A stretch of DNA of 64,000 bases, from contig NZ_CP095493.1 of the NCBI RefSeq assembly GCF_023028105.1, forward strand, positions 62,001-126,000. The letters are read 5' to 3'. Shown here piece after piece: positions 23,577-32,026 of this stretch; position 1 is the first letter of the stretch, and each line of letters begins with the position of its first letter. Source of the stretch: Halosolutus gelatinilyticus (lineage in GTDB: Archaea; Halobacteriota; Halobacteria; Halobacteriales; Natrialbaceae). The translations under genes were made by a program, and so were the position numbers. The notes beneath the pieces were generated by a model. That model was given only the letters and a program-made list of their open reading frames with translations. It was not told where the DNA came from and ran no database searches.

Positions 23577-24758
23577 ATGGAAATCCCTGCCGTAGTACTC
23601 GCAGCGGGCGAAGGGAGGCGATTGCGACCGCTGACACACCACCGCCCGAAGCCGATGCTGCCGGTCGTCTCGAAGCCGATTCTCGAACACGTATTCGACT
23701 CGCTGATCGCGGCGGGAGTGACGGATATCGTCGTCGTCGTCGGCTACGGTCGGAACCGCATCCAGTCGTACGTCGGATCGAGTTACCGCGACGCGACGAT
23801 ACGGTACGTCGTTCAGGATCGGCAACTCGGGACCGGACACGCGCTGTTGACGGCTCGATCGGTCGTCGACGGCCGCTGTCTGGTCATCAACGGGGACCAG
23901 ATCGTCACCAGCGACCTCGTCGACGAGGTCCTCTCGGACCACGACGCGACCGATTCCGTCGCGACGATCGGCGTCCTCAACCGCGCCGAGGTCGGGGAGT
24001 ACGGCGGTGTGTTGCTCGACGACGACCGGGTTACCGAAATCATCGAACGGCCGTCGGACGATCAAAACTACCGGCTCAACGCCGGCGTGTACGCCCTGGA
24101 ACCGACGGTGTTCGACGCCGTCGAAGCCGCGACACCGGACGCCGGCGAGCACTCGTTGACGGACGCGTTCCGGCGGGTAATCGAGTGGGGCGAGCCGGTT
24201 CGCGGCGTCGTGTCGCCGGGACCCTGGATCGACGTCAAGTATCCGTGGGACCTGTTGCAAGCCACCGAAACGCTGATCGCCAGCGACGCGTACGACTACG
24301 CGATCGAGCGCATCGATTCGTCGGCAACGATCCACGAAACCGCGGTCGTCTCCTCGTCCGCGGTCGTCGCGGCGGGGTGTGAGATCGGCCCCGGTGCGGT
24401 CGTCGGCCAGGACGTCAGCCTCAACGAGAACGTCACGGTGGACGCGAACGCGGTCGTCGAACGTAGCGTCGTCGACATGGACGCACGGATCGGTCAGAAC
24501 GCGACCGTGATCGATAGCGTCGTCGGACAGGGCGTCGGCGTCGGTCCCGGAACGGTCCTTCCCGGGGGCCCGAGCGAGGTCCGCATCGGCAACCGGATCC
24601 ACGAGAACGTCCAATTCGGCACCCTGCTCGCCGATCGGGTTCGAGACGAGGGCGGCACGACCTACGCGCCGGGAACGGTGGTCGGTGCCAACGCGCTCGT
24701 TCGCTCGGGCGGGACCGTCGACGGGACGATCGCCTCCGGGACGGAGGTGCAACCCTGA
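23577..24758 (+). CDS. GlmU-like bifunctional sugar-1-phosphate nucleotidyltransferase/acetyltransferase
   Basis: This is a 393-residue cytoplasmic enzyme. The N-terminal ~235 residues are a nucleotidyltransferase with the signature LAAGEGRRLRPLT and KPMLPV, then INGDQIV and a WIDVKYPWDLL motif. The C-terminal ~150 residues are a left-handed beta-helix of hexapeptide repeats (IGPGAVVGQDVSL; IGNRIHENVQFG). This architecture fits archaeal enzymes that acetylate glucosamine-1-phosphate and make UDP-GlcNAc, but glucose-1-phosphate thymidylyltransferase-like activity cannot be excluded. Its stop overlaps the glmS start by one base (TGATG), which favours the amino-sugar role. The ATG at 23577 was chosen because the motif starts at residue 4. 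Confidence 0.85.
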   Translation: MEIPAVVLAAGEGRRLRPLTHHRPKPMLPVVSKPILEHVFDSLIAAGVTDIVVVVGYGRNRIQSYVGSSYRDATIRYVVQDRQLGTGHALLTARSVVDGRCLVINGDQIVTSDLVDEVLSDHDATDSVATIGVLNRAEVGEYGGVLLDDDRVTEIIERPSDDQNYRLNAGVYALEPTVFDAVEAATPDAGEHSLTDAFRRVIEWGEPVRGVVSPGPWIDVKYPWDLLQATETLIASDAYDYAIERIDSSATIHETAVVSSSAVVAAGCEIGPGAVVGQDVSLNENVTVDANAVVERSVVDMDARIGQNATVIDSVVGQGVGVGPGTVLPGGPSEVRIGNRIHENVQFGTLLADRVRDEGGTTYAPGTVVGANALVRSGGTVDGTIASGTEVQP

Positions 24759-26551
24759 TGTGCGGGATCATCGGCTACGTCGGGTCGAGCGGAGAAACGC
24801 TCGGCACGCTCCTGCAGGGGCTTTCGAACCTGGAGTATCGGGGTTACGATTCCGCCGGCGTCGCTCTCGCGGCTTCCCCGCTCACCGTCTACAAAAAGCA
24901 GGGCGAAGTGGATGCGCTCGAGGACGCGATCCCGAACCCCGCTCCCGAGGGACACGCCGGGATCGGTCACACGCGGTGGAGTACGCACGGCCCGCCGTCG
25001 GACGCCAACGCCCATCCGCACACCGACTGCCACGATCGCGTGGCGGTGGTTCACAACGGCATCATCGACAACTATCAGGAGCTCCGCGACGAACTGACCG
25101 CGTCCGGCCACGAGTTTCGCAGCGAGACGGACACGGAAGTCGTCCCGCATTTGATCGAGTCGTTTCTCGACAACGGTGCGAACCCGGAGGAGGCCTTTCG
25201 GTCGGCGATCGACCGGATCTCGGGTAGTTACGCGATCGCGGCCGTGTTCGACGAAACCGAAACGGTGTACGCGGTCCGAAACCAGTCGCCGCTCGTCTTG
25301 GGCCTCGGCGACGACGGAACCTACCTCGCGAGCGACGTCCCCGCGTTCATCGAGTACACAGACCGGGTCGTCTACCTCGACGACGGGGAGTTTGCGCGGC
25401 TCGAGCGGGACGAGGTCGTCGTGACCGATTCGGACGGCGCGGCCGTGGAGAAATCCGTCGAAACGATCGACTGGGACCCCGAAGACGCCGGCAAGAGCGG
25501 GTACCGTCACTACATGCTCAAGGAGATCCACGAGCAGCCACACGCGGTTCGCCAGTGCCTGCGCGGACGGGTGAGCGAACGCGACGAGTCCGTCCTGTTC
25601 GAGGAACTACCGAATCTCGATGCCGACGGCCCCGTCCACTTCGTGGCGTGCGGGACGTCCTACCACGCGGCGTTGTACGGCGAGTGCCTCCTTCAGGAGC
25701 AGGGCACCGCGGCGCAGTCGTTCGTCGCGAGCGAGTACGACATCGATCGGATTCCGGTCGACGAGGAGACGCTTGTTATCGGAGTAACCCAGAGCGGCGA
25801 GACTGCCGACACATTACGGGCGCTCCGAGGGGCGAACCGAAGCGGCGCGACGACGCTCGCGGTGACGAACGTCGTCGCGAGTTCCGCGGCGCGCGAGTGC
25901 GACGATGTCGTCTACATCCGGGCGGGACCGGAGATCAGCGTGGCGGCGACGAAGAGTTTCGTCGGTCAGCAGATCACGCTCGCGCTGGTCGCGAACGCGC
26001 TCGCCGGCGGCTCCTCGCCTGCGTTCCGCAGGGCGCTTCGGAACCTTCCCGATCAGATCCAGCGGATCCTCGACGAGTCTGCCGCCCGATCGGTCGCGAC
26101 GACGTTTATCGGGTCCGACGCGTACTTCTTCATCGGTCGGAACTACCACGTCCCGGTCGCGCTCGAGGGTGCGCTGAAGATGAAAGAGATCACCTACGAG
26201 CACGCCGAGGGGTTCGCCGCGGGCGAACTCAAGCACGGTCCGCTCGCGCTCGTCACCCGGAAGACGCCGGTCATCGCGCTGGTGACCGGCGACGAACCGA
26301 CCGCGACGAAGATCCTGGGGAACGTCAGCGAGGTAGCCGCCCGCGACGCGCCCGTCATCGCCGTCACGGACTCGCCGGGCGGCGTCGGTCAGGTCGCCGA
26401 TCGCGTCCTCGTCGTCCCGACCACCCACCCGTGGCTCGTCCCGGTGCTGGTGAACGTCCAGTTGCAACTGCTCGCGTACTGGACCGCGGACGAACTCGAG
26501 CGTCCGATCGACAAACCGCGAAACCTGGCCAAGAGCGTCACCGTCGAGTAA
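24758..26551 (+). CDS. glmS: Glutamine--fructose-6-phosphate aminotransferase (isomerizing)
   Basis: This enzyme makes glucosamine-6-phosphate from fructose-6-phosphate and glutamine, the entry step to UDP-GlcNAc. At 597 residues it has the standard length. After Met removal, Cys2 (MCGIIGYVG) is the class II glutaminase nucleophile; YRGYDSAGVA and GHTRWSTHG follow. Two SIS domains bind the sugar phosphate (CGTSYHAALYGE; TQSGETADT; AATKSFVGQQ; EGALKMKEITYEHAEGF), and the C terminus is the conserved RNLAKSVTVE. It forms an operon with the GlmU-like gene. Its stop codon lies inside the left copy of the 13-bp direct repeat bounding the downstream island. Confidence 0.96.
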   Translation: MCGIIGYVGSSGETLGTLLQGLSNLEYRGYDSAGVALAASPLTVYKKQGEVDALEDAIPNPAPEGHAGIGHTRWSTHGPPSDANAHPHTDCHDRVAVVHNGIIDNYQELRDELTASGHEFRSETDTEVVPHLIESFLDNGANPEEAFRSAIDRISGSYAIAAVFDETETVYAVRNQSPLVLGLGDDGTYLASDVPAFIEYTDRVVYLDDGEFARLERDEVVVTDSDGAAVEKSVETIDWDPEDAGKSGYRHYMLKEIHEQPHAVRQCLRGRVSERDESVLFEELPNLDADGPVHFVACGTSYHAALYGECLLQEQGTAAQSFVASEYDIDRIPVDEETLVIGVTQSGETADTLRALRGANRSGATTLAVTNVVASSAARECDDVVYIRAGPEISVAATKSFVGQQITLALVANALAGGSSPAFRRALRNLPDQIQRILDESAARSVATTFIGSDAYFFIGRNYHVPVALEGALKMKEITYEHAEGFAAGELKHGPLALVTRKTPVIALVTGDEPTATKILGNVSEVAARDAPVIAVTDSPGGVGQVADRVLVVPTTHPWLVPVLVNVQLQLLAYWTADELERPIDKPRNLAKSVTVE

Positions 26552-26569
26552 TTCCGACTCTGTTGAAAC

Positions 26570-26589
26570 CCTCACACGGTGAGAGGTTT
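26570..26589. repeat. Inverted repeat (hairpin) at the island's left end
   Basis: Aaaccctcac and gtgagaggttt at about 26566-26590 are nearly perfect inverted repeats around the three bases acg. The hairpin lies just inside the IS-like terminus and downstream of the glmS stop. It could be a subterminal IS structure or serve as a glmS terminator; the sequence alone does not decide. Confidence 0.45.
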
Positions 26590-26733
26590 CAGTAGTCTTG
26601 CTGAATACAAAGCGCGGTTGTGATACGAATTGAGAGGAGCGGTGATCGGTCGGTGTAGGCGAAGAAACTAACGGTAAAGACCGAAACGTGCTGCACAACC
26701 TCTACTCCTACCGGGACCGATGGAACAGACGGA

Positions 26734-27465
26734 ATGCCAAATGGCGATACTTCGTTGCAAGCGGCGCTAAACGGTAGTCGTGAACATCCCACTGTCCCCC
26801 GCACGCCGGAAGAACTTGCCGTGGAGGCGCGAGCGGCTGTCGATGCTGGAGCTACCTCTCTCCATCTTCATCCGTATGATGAGAACGGCCGCCAAACGCT
26901 TGCAGCGGAGCCGTGCGCCAACGCGTTACGCGCAGTCCGCGATGCGTGTCCCGGCGTTCCGATTTCCCTCAGCACGTCAGCGGGCATCGAGTCCAGTCCT
27001 GAGCGGCGACACGAACTCATTATGGCTTGGACGGAACTTCCGGACCTCGTGACGGCCAACCAAGGTGAGACGGGGATTCACGACCTCTGCGAGCTACTCG
27101 TTGAGCGTGGTATCGAAATCGAAGCGGGTCTTCTATCGCTGGACGACGCGCACACCTTCGTCGAATCGGGAATCGCATCACGTTATAAGCGTGTGATGGT
27201 TGAACCACTGAACCCCGATCCCGATGATGCTGTCGCTCACGCCGAATCCATCGAGCAGACGCTCACTGAGAGCGGCATCCAACTTGAACAGGTCCATCAC
27301 GGCGACGGCATCGCTTCGTGGGCGGTTAATCGACGCGCCGTCGCGCGCGGCCACGGCATCCGTACCGGGCTGGAGGACACAACGGTCCTTCCTGACGGAC
27401 GTTCGGCCAGAAATAACGGGGAACTGGTCGCTGCCGCCGCGACTTTGTTCGATTCGGGTACTTGA
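26734..27465 (+). CDS. BKACE-family (DUF849) beta-keto acid cleavage enzyme-like protein
   Basis: This 243-residue TIM-barrel protein resembles the BKACE family, zinc enzymes that condense a beta-keto acid with acetyl-CoA and cleave it to an aminated or CoA product. The family features seen are ALNGSREHPTVPRTPEELA at the N terminus, the metal-binding pair in SLHLHPYDENGR, and the C-terminal signature GIRTGLEDTTVLPDGRSARNNGELV. It is shorter than typical BKACE proteins (~270-310 residues), matching a compact variant. The substrate is unknown. Codon use is more AT-rich than in glmS, consistent with acquisition in the island. The start at 26734 is the first ATG before the conserved N terminus. 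Confidence 0.82.
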   Translation: MPNGDTSLQAALNGSREHPTVPRTPEELAVEARAAVDAGATSLHLHPYDENGRQTLAAEPCANALRAVRDACPGVPISLSTSAGIESSPERRHELIMAWTELPDLVTANQGETGIHDLCELLVERGIEIEAGLLSLDDAHTFVESGIASRYKRVMVEPLNPDPDDAVAHAESIEQTLTESGIQLEQVHHGDGIASWAVNRRAVARGHGIRTGLEDTTVLPDGRSARNNGELVAAAATLFDSGT

Positions 27466-27760
27466 TCACAGGATTCTGAGTCGCGATCAATGAGAAATTA
27501 GGTTGTCTTCTGTAGCGATAGATAAGCAGATTCTCTTCCGGGTAGTTCAGATATTCGAGGCGAAATAAGGGGATTGGCGTGCTGCGTACATCCTGTAGTT
27601 TGTTCAGATTATCCACTATTACACCACTCAGTGTCGGCATCAATCACTGAACGGATAGACGCTAGCCAAGTTACACTATCTAATTTATTATAGGTTCTTC
27701 AGGATACATTCTTGCTATCGTCGAAAGCCCTTCTTGGCTTAGCTCCCCCGAACATACAGT
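27466..27760. other. AT-rich spacer with promoter for the YihY-like gene
   Basis: This 295-bp spacer contains a good TATA-like box, ctaatttattatagg at about 27678-27692, ~75 bp before the ATG at 27761. A minus-strand frame (27326-27643) encodes a peptide beginning MMPTLSGVIVDNLNKLQDV, but it overlaps the BKACE gene antisense and turns Arg-rich, so I do not call it. Confidence 0.4.
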
Positions 27761-28534
27761 ATGGAACAGTTCTCAATAATAAAGTCCGTGATCGATCGTG
27801 CGCGAGAAGAGAAAGTCAGTCTTCTCGCCGCAAGCATCGCCTATTACGCCTTCTTTTCGATTATCCCGTTGTTGCTGCTTATCCTCGCGATCGGGTCACT
27901 TATTGGGGGACAGACGCTCGCGGACCATATCGTCGGGTTTGTCGAAGATCACCTCTCATCACAGGGCCAAACCGTGGTTGAACAAGCACTAACGACTCCC
28001 GCCGGTCGAGGTGGCGCATCGGTTACCGGGATCGTTGGATTTGTCTGGGGGGGTCTTAAGGTATTTCGGGTACTCAGCATCGCATTCGATCAGGTGTACC
28101 AGGTAGAAGAGGAATCGTCGTTGGCTCGCCAGATCGTAGACGGCACGTTAGTGTTGACGTTGATTGGGCTCTCAGCGGTCATCATGTTCGGGCTCGGGGC
28201 GGTGATCCACCACGAGGAACTGATCGATATCCCAGGTATCGATATCCTTGGGTGGATAGGGTTGGGCATGGGACTTATCGTTTTATTTTTCCCGATATTT
28301 TACGTGATGCCGCCAGTAGAGGTACGTCTACGGGAAGTGGTCCCTGGGACGGTATTCACTGTCTTCGGCTGGTTCCTCTTCCAGGCTGTATTCCAGCTGT
28401 ATGCTGGAAATGCCAGCGACTACCAAGCCTATGGGCTACTCGGGGCCGTGCTCTTATTTCTCACTTGGTTGTACTTTGCAGGTATTCTCCTTCTGCTCGG
28501 AGCGGCGATCAACGCCGTTTTCGCGGATCGATAA
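27761..28534 (+). CDS. YihY/BrkB (UPF0761) family integral membrane protein
   Basis: This is a 257-residue membrane protein with six predicted helices. Family features are the N-terminal amphipathic segment followed by LLAASIAYYAFFSIIPLLLL, the GIVGFVWGGLKVFRVLSIAFDQVYQ stretch in the middle, FPIFYVMPPVEVRLREVVPG, and the last helix YGLLGAVLLFLTWLYFAGILLLLGAAINA. The family was once called 'ribonuclease BN', but that name is wrong; it is regarded as a membrane protein of unknown, possibly transport, function. The gene lies in the lower-GC island and has its own TATA-type promoter. Confidence 0.88.
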   Translation: MEQFSIIKSVIDRAREEKVSLLAASIAYYAFFSIIPLLLLILAIGSLIGGQTLADHIVGFVEDHLSSQGQTVVEQALTTPAGRGGASVTGIVGFVWGGLKVFRVLSIAFDQVYQVEEESSLARQIVDGTLVLTLIGLSAVIMFGLGAVIHHEELIDIPGIDILGWIGLGMGLIVLFFPIFYVMPPVEVRLREVVPGTVFTVFGWFLFQAVFQLYAGNASDYQAYGLLGAVLLFLTWLYFAGILLLLGAAINAVFADR

Positions 28535-28596
28535 TCTGTACAGGCGGCTCTGTTAAAATACTTAATATCTTACATATCATAGAGGTACTCTCTGCC

Positions 28597-29259
28597 GGCA
28601 CTGTCTAGATCACCTCTGCAGGAGGTTGACGATCGAGTGCTTGATTCGGTCGGTGCCGGTTGTAATAGCGTCCGGACTGCTAGAGCCAGCATCTGACAGC
28701 CGGCCGACTGCCCACCCAACTCATATGAAAACGGTCAGTTCGATGTTTGAGGGTGTGAAACCACTTCTCGATGCGGTTTCGGAGCTCGTAGTCGAGCCAA
28801 CCGCCCGATCCCAATTGAGAGAGGACAGTCCGATAGCCGTAGCCATCGACGGAAAACACAGCGTCTGAGCGGTCGTGGTTCTCGGTGAGTCGATACAGGA
28901 ACGCAGCCACCGGATCCGTCCTACGCCGACTGAACAACTCAATATCGAGTATGAGCCTCGTGTCCACGTCGATCGCGGCATAGACCCAACACCAACTGCC
29001 GTTGATCTGGACAACGGTCTCGTCGACGGCGACCCGCGACGCCATCGGCGGGTCTGGGGCGCTGTCAGCCAACCGTTCTTTCCACTGCTAGAACGCACTA
29101 TGAGAGCGTTGAACACCCAGTAGCTCTAAAAGACAGCGACCGTCTCCCTAATCGACAGCCCCGCCGTATGGGGAGGGGACTCCATGCCGCCGAACGGGTG
29201 TCGGCGTACGCTCATTCTCAAACTACTCGCATCTCAAACTCGCTCAACTAGACAGTGCG
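28597..29259 (-). mobile_element. Dead IS6-like insertion sequence with broken transposase
   Basis: Inverted ends ggcactgtctag (28597-28608) and ctagacagtgcg (29248-29259) bound a 663-bp element. Its minus strand encodes an IS6/IS240-type transposase. The DDE residues are visible: VAVDETVV (first D), FSVDGYGY (second D) and RIEKWFHTLKHR (E). It is inactive: TAG at 29088-29090 and TAG at 28680-28682 interrupt the main frame, and the N-terminal segment (GLSIRETVAVF) is in another frame. The real C terminus (YYNRHRPNQALDRQPPAEVI) follows the second stop, ending exactly at the element's end. The 8-bp flanks do not match, so target duplication is lost. It lies within the larger island. Confidence 0.8.
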
Positions 29260-29297
29260 GCATAAACCGTCTCGATCATCGTGCAGTCTTACCGACT

Positions 29298-29328
29298 GGG
29301 AGGTTCGCGAGATCAACGTGAACCTCCC
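29298..29328 (-). terminator. Perfect 9-bp stem-loop, possible terminator
   Basis: Gggaggttc at 29298-29306 and gaacctccc at 29320-29328 form a perfect 9-bp stem around a 13-base loop. It lies 17 bp past the stop codon of the small minus-strand ORF at 29346-29495, so it could terminate or stabilise that transcript. Archaeal terminators usually need only U tracts, so an IS-related hairpin is an alternative. Confidence 0.4.
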
Positions 29329-29345
29329 TCTTTCGGTGGGGAACC

Positions 29346-29495
29346 TCACAAACCGAGGTCTTTGCCTCCGGGATCGCCGACATCTCCCTCAAGCTGGGAT
29401 AACAGCTTTTGACGCTTCTCTTCCGGGAGGTTCTCGATTAGGTTTTGTAGGTCGTCGACCTGTACATCCTCTGGGTTAGGTAGGTTACTACTCAT
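29346..29495 (-). CDS. 49-residue acidic small protein
   Basis: An ORF shorter than common cut-offs starts at ATG 29495. It begins MSSNLPNPEDVQVDDLQNLI, continues with a charged helix (ENLPEEKRQKLLSQLEGDV) and ends DPGGKDLGL. The composition (high Asp/Glu, Leu heptad-like spacing, Gly/Pro tail) looks like a genuine small helical protein and not random translation. No family is recognised. It lies in the island, antisense to the two larger island genes, with a perfect stem-loop just past its stop. It may be cargo or an antitoxin-like or regulatory peptide, but nothing in the sequence demonstrates this. Confidence 0.5.
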   Translation of the reverse strand: MSSNLPNPEDVQVDDLQNLIENLPEEKRQKLLSQLEGDVGDPGGKDLGL

Positions 29496-29499
29496 AGTA

Positions 29500-29807
29500 C
29501 TCACCGCCACGTTTACGATCACATTTTACTCACGGCCAGTTACAGCCGCTGTGTAGTTCTCAATAATTCGAATTGACACGCAACGAGGTTAGCGCGACGT
29601 TCAGCGTAGCCGCACCGCATATAGGGGGTCCCTCGCTGACTACCCCAGGTCCCCGTCTGCGGATCACGTTCGAGTTCACTCGGCCTCCCGGCCCTAAGAG
29701 CTCGAGATATCTGACACCGCTCCTCTCTTCACTCGCCTGGGCCCGCTGACTTACTAAAGCCATCTGCCCCCTCTTTTTCTCACTTGCTCCCGCTCTCATC
29801 AGGAGCC
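29500..29807. other. Island right end, no convincing gene
   Basis: About 300 bp at the right end of the island. A minus-strand frame (29560-29799) is open for 79 codons, but its product is basic and unlike haloarchaeal proteins. The sequence has several short inverted repeats (cggcctcccggccc at about 29679-29692) and could hold a structured RNA; I recognise none. Confidence 0.3.
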
Positions 29808-29824
29808 GTAATTCCGACTCGGCC

Positions 29825-32026
29825 TCAGCCGTCCAACTCTGCCCGGGCGTCCTCGAGGTGACGGCGCTCGATCACCACCTCGTCGGCCCGCTCGTTCGCC
29901 GTCTCCGGATCGTGTTCGGTGGCGACCTCGCGGATCGCGGCCATCGACGCGCTTCTGATCAGCGCCTCGAGATCGGCGCCCGTGTACCCGTCCACCGCCG
30001 CGGCCAGCTCGGCGAGGTCGACGTCCTCGTCCAGCGGTTTGCCGCGCGCGTGGACCGCGAGGATCTTCTCGCGGGCGTCCCGATCGGGTTCGCCGACGAG
30101 CACGTGGGTGTCGAGGCGCCCGGGGCGCAACAACGCGGGATCGATCTGGTCCTTGCGATTCGTGGCGGCCAACACGACGAGGTTCGGATTCTCCCGCATC
30201 CCGTCCAGTTCCGTCAGCAGCTGCGAGACGATGCGCTCGGTGACCTCGTGACCCTCGCCGCGGGCGGCCGTGATCGCGTCGATCTCGTCGAAGAAGACGA
30301 TCGACGGGGCGGCCTGTCTGGCCCGTTCGAACACCTTCCTGATCGCCTTCTCGCTCTCGCCGACGTACCGATCGACGATTTCGGGGCCGTCGACGCGGAC
30401 GAAGTTGACGTCGGTCTCCCCCGCCAGGGCGCGGGCGAGGAGCGTCTTCCCGGTGCCCGGCGGCCCGTACAGCAGAACGCCCGAGGGCGGCTCGGTGTTC
30501 GTCACCTCGAAGAGCCGATCGTAGGTCAGCGGCCACTCGACCGACTCCCGGAGCGTTCGCTTCGCGTCCTCGAGCCCGCCGACGTCCGAGAAGTCCGTCG
30601 TCGGCGACTCCGCCACGTACTCGCGCATCGCGGAGGGTTCGATCGACGCCAGCGCCTCGTCGAAGTGCGCTTTCGTCACCTCCGGCTCGCGGTTCCACGC
30701 CTCGCGGTCGTCCGCGTCGGTCGGCCGACCGCGGATGGCGGCCATCGCGGCCTCGCTCGCGACCGCGTCGAGGTCCGCGCCGACGAAGCCGTGGGTCCGC
30801 CGGGCGATCGCGTCGACGTTGACGTCGTCCGCGAGCGGCATCCCTCGGGTGTGGACTTCGAGGATCTCCTTGCGGCCCGCTTCGTCGGGCACGCCGACCT
30901 GGATCTCGCGGTCGAACCGCCCGCCCCGTCGGAGGGCAGGATCGATCGCGTCGACGCGGTTGGTCGCCCCGATGACGATCACCTCCTCCCGCGGATCGAG
31001 GCCGTCCATCAGCGTCAGCAGCTGGCCGACGATCCGGTTTTCCGCGTCGCCGTCGCCGTCGCGCGCGCCGGCGATCGAGTCGATCTCGTCGAAGAAGACG
31101 ATCGCGGGCGCGTTCTCCTGGGCCCGATCGAACGTCTCGCGCAGCTTCTCCTCGGATTCGCCCTTGTACTTGGACATGATCTCCGGCCCGGAGATCGTCT
31201 CGAAGTAGGCGTCCACCTCGTTGGCGACCGCGCGGGCGATGAGCGTTTTCCCGGTGCCCGGCGGGCCGTACAGCAGGACGCCCGACGGCGGCTCGACGCC
31301 GAGGCGCTGGAACAGCTCCGGCTCCGACAGCGGGAGCTCGATCATCTCGCGGACGAGTTCGAGCTCCTCGTCGAGGCCGCCGATGTCCTCGTAGGTCGGC
31401 CCGGCGGTCGGCGGCTGTTCGGTCGCCGCGCCCCCGCCGCTCGCCTTGGTCGCGCTCGCCGCGTCGCCCTCGCGCGCCCCTGTCGCTCCCGGTTTGTCCG
31501 AGTCGTTTGGACCGGAGCCGACGATCCGCACCGTCGTCCCGCTGGTGATTCGGACGTCTCCGACCGGATCGGTGTCCGTGACGCGGAACGGCTCCTGTCC
31601 GATCCCCTCGATCCGGATCTGTTCGCCGGCCCGGACCGGGCGATTCCGGAGCTTCTTCGTCGCCGTTCGTTCGGCGACTTGCCGCTGGTTCGCCGAGAGC
31701 GAGGGCGGCGGCGATAGTGTGACCCGATCGGCCTCGCTGATGGCGGACGTTTCCGCCGGCCTGACGGTGACGGTGTCGCCGACGTGGACCCCGGCGTTCG
31801 CTCGCGTGTCGGCGTCGATCTGGACGACGTTTTCCGGGACCGACGGGTCGGCCGGCCACATCTTCGCGACGGTTCGCGCCTCACCCTCGATGACGACGGT
31901 ATCCCCGCTCAGGACGCCGAGTTGTCGCCGCGCGAGTTCTGGAATCCGTGCGACGCCACGTCCGGCGTCTCGCTTCTCGGCCGCCCGGACCGAGAGCGTG
32001 ACCCCGTCTGACTCCGACTGACTCAT
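29825..32026 (-). CDS. CDC48/VCP-family AAA+ ATPase
   Basis: This is a 733-residue archaeal CDC48-type unfoldase. Residues ~5-90 are the double-psi barrel N domain (SVRAAEKRDAGRGVARIPEL), ~95-170 the CDC48 domain 2, then two AAA modules. Both Walker A motifs read GPPGTGKTL and both Walker B motifs FFDEID; the second-region homologies SAMREYVAESP and YTGADLEALIRSA are present. It feeds substrates to the proteasome or remodels complexes in the cytoplasm. Haloarchaea usually carry several paralogues, so this need not be the main one. I chose the ATG at 32026 (MSQSESDGVTLSV) because the 29-residue upstream extension is basic. Its stop abuts the island. Confidence 0.93.
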   Translation of the reverse strand: MSQSESDGVTLSVRAAEKRDAGRGVARIPELARRQLGVLSGDTVVIEGEARTVAKMWPADPSVPENVVQIDADTRANAGVHVGDTVTVRPAETSAISEADRVTLSPPPSLSANQRQVAERTATKKLRNRPVRAGEQIRIEGIGQEPFRVTDTDPVGDVRITSGTTVRIVGSGPNDSDKPGATGAREGDAASATKASGGGAATEQPPTAGPTYEDIGGLDEELELVREMIELPLSEPELFQRLGVEPPSGVLLYGPPGTGKTLIARAVANEVDAYFETISGPEIMSKYKGESEEKLRETFDRAQENAPAIVFFDEIDSIAGARDGDGDAENRIVGQLLTLMDGLDPREEVIVIGATNRVDAIDPALRRGGRFDREIQVGVPDEAGRKEILEVHTRGMPLADDVNVDAIARRTHGFVGADLDAVASEAAMAAIRGRPTDADDREAWNREPEVTKAHFDEALASIEPSAMREYVAESPTTDFSDVGGLEDAKRTLRESVEWPLTYDRLFEVTNTEPPSGVLLYGPPGTGKTLLARALAGETDVNFVRVDGPEIVDRYVGESEKAIRKVFERARQAAPSIVFFDEIDAITAARGEGHEVTERIVSQLLTELDGMRENPNLVVLAATNRKDQIDPALLRPGRLDTHVLVGEPDRDAREKILAVHARGKPLDEDVDLAELAAAVDGYTGADLEALIRSASMAAIREVATEHDPETANERADEVVIERRHLEDARAELDG

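Larger units (their letters stand above)
26548..29820. mobile_element. Inserted lower-GC island bounded by a 13-bp direct repeat
   Basis: The sequence gtaattccgactc occurs at 26548-26560, overlapping the glmS stop, and again at 29808-29820, five bases before the cdc48 stop. The DNA between is visibly AT-richer than either flank. The left edge carries gactctgttgaaacc (26556-26570), matching 14 of 15 bases of ggctctgttgaaacc, the reverse complement of 36663-36677; a related ggctctgttaaaata lies at 28546-28560. The right edge, tcatcaggagcc (29796-29807), resembles the inverted terminus tcaacagagcc. I infer an insertion between two convergent genes that were once ~13 bp apart. If the IS-like termini mark the ends, the true target duplication is the 8 bases gtaattcc, the length usual for IS6 elements. 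Confidence 0.65.

Noticed and set aside
27326-27643. 105-codon minus-strand frame beginning MMPTLSGVIVDNL
   Set aside because: It overlaps the BKACE gene antisense, its second half is arginine-rich, and it has no promoter or family resemblance.
29560-29799. 79-codon minus-strand frame at the island's right end
   Set aside because: Its product is basic and unlike host proteins. The region looks noncoding, and I could not assign an RNA family either.
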